The notes below the pieces were generated by a model, which searched no databases, had not been told where the DNA came from, and saw nothing but the letters and a program-made list of their open reading frames with translations. From Christensenella sp. UBA4263 (GTDB taxonomy: Bacteria > Bacillota > Clostridia > Christensenellales > Aristaeellaceae), in contig DGWH01000111.1 in assembly GCA_002395225.1 (NCBI GenBank), positions 1 to 13,129 on the forward strand: DNA of 13,129 nt, read 5' to 3'. This document shows, piece by piece, positions 11,897 through 13,129 of the stretch (position 1 is the stretch's first letter; each line of letters opens with the position of its first letter). A program made the position numbers and the translations under genes.

Positions 11897-12820
11897 ATGA
11901 AACTGCCCTGTGCTGTTGTCAGGGATCTTCTCCCCTTGTATGCGGAGAATCTTACAGAAGATGAAACGAAGAAGATGGTTGACGAGCATCTGGAAAGCTG
12001 TACAGAGTGCCGTCAAAGACTGGCAGAGATTGATACAAGGATTGTTGATCCAGTAGATTCCTCAAAACCGCTAATGGCATTGAAGAAAGAAATACAAAAG
12101 CGCCGTTGGTTTTCTGCGATCGTTGCTGCGTTGCTTGTTTTCGTTGCAGTTTATACTTACTTCTACCATGAAAACAAGATGGAACTGGTGCCGTGGCAAA
12201 ATGGGCTTATTGAAGTTGAAGGAATAGAGGCTCGATCTTATTCAGAAGTGTTCGAAGGAGAAGTCCCTTCCGTTTCATCAGAATCTACCGTTGACGTTCT
12301 TGTCCTTAAATATGACAGCATCATCAACGGCATACAGGAATCCATGTTCAAAGATGATGACGGTACAGTAACAGAGCTTCTACAGGGATGGAGCTCACAG
12401 AGTCGCAGAAACAGTCTGACAAAAGATTATAGTGAGATGACATTGTATCCCGTGCCGGATCGTCTGCTTTACAGCGTTGGCAGTCAGCAGCGGCTTTTGT
12501 GGGGCGAACCGATGAATGGCGGTGTGGAAGTGCTGCCCCGCCTGGCACTGGCATTCTATATTTATGTTGCTGCAGGACTTGCCTTGATTACAGGAACTGT
12601 TTGGTTTTTTCTCCGGAATCGGGAAAGCAGCTGGATTCCTCGGCAGATATTCTTCGGCCCGGTTTCCTATTTAATTGCTCACTTTCTTATCAAAGGTACA
12701 GGAACACAAACCTTCTTTATGGAAAGAGATTTCATCAGCATCATATTAATCGCAGTCGCTCTGTATACTCTATTCTCTCTCGCCTGGCAGATTTGGTTGG
12801 AACACAAAAAATCAGTCTGA
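11897..12820 (+). CDS. Membrane anti-sigma factor with zf-HC2 domain
   Basis: This 307-aa protein starts at ATG 11897, with GGAGG 7 bases upstream. The zf-HC2 domain is at residues 1-45: C5, then H31-x3-C35-x2-C38 (DEHLESCTECRQRL), which binds zinc and holds the sigma factor. A membrane segment follows at about 72-90 (WFSAIVAALLVFVAVYTYFY). Then comes an outside domain of about 120 aa with no assigned sensor fold, and three more hydrophobic segments at about 216-239, 251-265 and 280-301. A four-span topology is uncommon for the simple one-span members, so signal sensing may involve the membrane part. It keeps the ECF factor at 11409 inactive at the membrane until a signal arrives. The gene ends at TGA 12818-12820. 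Confidence 0.9.
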   Translation: MKLPCAVVRDLLPLYAENLTEDETKKMVDEHLESCTECRQRLAEIDTRIVDPVDSSKPLMALKKEIQKRRWFSAIVAALLVFVAVYTYFYHENKMELVPWQNGLIEVEGIEARSYSEVFEGEVPSVSSESTVDVLVLKYDSIINGIQESMFKDDDGTVTELLQGWSSQSRRNSLTKDYSEMTLYPVPDRLLYSVGSQQRLLWGEPMNGGVEVLPRLALAFYIYVAAGLALITGTVWFFLRNRESSWIPRQIFFGPVSYLIAHFLIKGTGTQTFFMERDFISIILIAVALYTLFSLAWQIWLEHKKSV

Positions 12821-13129
12821 ACAACGAAAAAAGACTCCCACAAGGCAAATTCACCTTACCGGGAATACACGCAGGTGAAGGCAAAAATCAACAGGTTTCT
12901 TGGAAAAGGGAAGGTTGCTGAAAAGGTCAGCATCTTTGCCAATCCCTGCACCATGCAGATCATGCTGCTGCACTTTGGCGATGTCCTGCTGAAGAACCAG
13001 GGGAAGAAAACGAACAGCGCCGTCATAGAGCAAATGACAGGAATTCAGAATTATGATGCGCATGAAGCCCAGATCAGGGAGCTGTGCAGCAGGATTACCC
13101 GCAGCAGCTACCCGGAAATGAAGAGACGG
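12821..13129 (+). CDS. Unrecognised open frame, no clear start, cut by window end
   Basis: The frame is open from directly after the anti-sigma TGA, in the same phase, to the window edge (103 codons). It reads protein-like: YREYTQVKAKINRFLGKGKV, KVSIFANPCTMQIMLLHFGD, KTNSAVIEQMTGIQNYDAHE and RELCSRITRSSYPEMKRR. The first in-frame ATG is 12953 and GTG 12875 is possible, but neither has a binding site. I do not recognise the family. It may be a 5'-truncated gene remnant. Confidence 0.4.

Overview
The window reads as accessory DNA from a low-to-mid GC Bacillota (probably gut Clostridia). The indications are strong AGGAGG-type ribosome binding sites, an ECF sigma/zf-HC2 anti-sigma pair of the common clostridial type, phage genes of clostridial prophage type, and an IS66-family element. 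The species cannot be named from the sequence alone.

Layout. 3-725 is the C-terminal end of a phage/ICE-type family A DNA polymerase, closed by a terminator. 764-1219 (-) is a small unrecognised protein whose first 19 or so residues are the start of a small XRE regulator, followed by a frame change at an A8 run. 1528-9634 is an operon on the + strand: an XRE regulator, then a DUF1837/HamA-like gene, then a Ski2-like superfamily 2 helicase (HamB-like). Together the last two make a Hachiman-type antiphage system. 9836-10848 returns to phage-type genes (a 65-aa acidic protein and a sigma-like HTH protein with a CxxCxxCxxC cluster). 10850-11200 is a non-coding block with 11 copies of TGAACAC, the 3' part of a tRNA-Val(CAC)-like sequence that looks like an attachment site, and terminators. 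11409-12820 is an ECF sigma factor with its membrane anti-sigma factor, probably host chromosome. The window ends inside an unrecognised open frame.

The main discovery is that the HamA-like gene is split. An IS66-family element of 3604 bp (2040-5643) sits inside it. Its ends are 26-bp inverted repeats (24/26 identical) and it is flanked by a perfect 8-bp target duplication, GAAGCATA (2032-2039 and 5644-5651). Removing the element and one copy of the duplication restores one open frame of 486 codons. It starts at ATG 1962, nine bases after a perfect AGGAGG, and runs to the TAA that overlaps the helicase ATG. The annotation that starts from the long open frame alone would miss both the true N-terminus and the operon link to the XRE gene.

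The element itself is unusual: it carries a TnpB-like gene, a 131-aa extra protein, and a TnpC with a long acidic N-terminus. No TnpA is visible, and tnpB has its own terminator. A very good promoter with TACTAAT repeats then drives the last two genes.

How it fits together: phage-type genes on both sides suggest that the regulator-Hachiman cassette was cargo in a prophage or related element, and that it was later damaged by IS66. The HamA-like protein has G-A-S-N where I expect the G-E-x-K nuclease motif, so even the intact protein may have been a variant effector. Functional statements about Hachiman come from knowledge of the family; no search was run.
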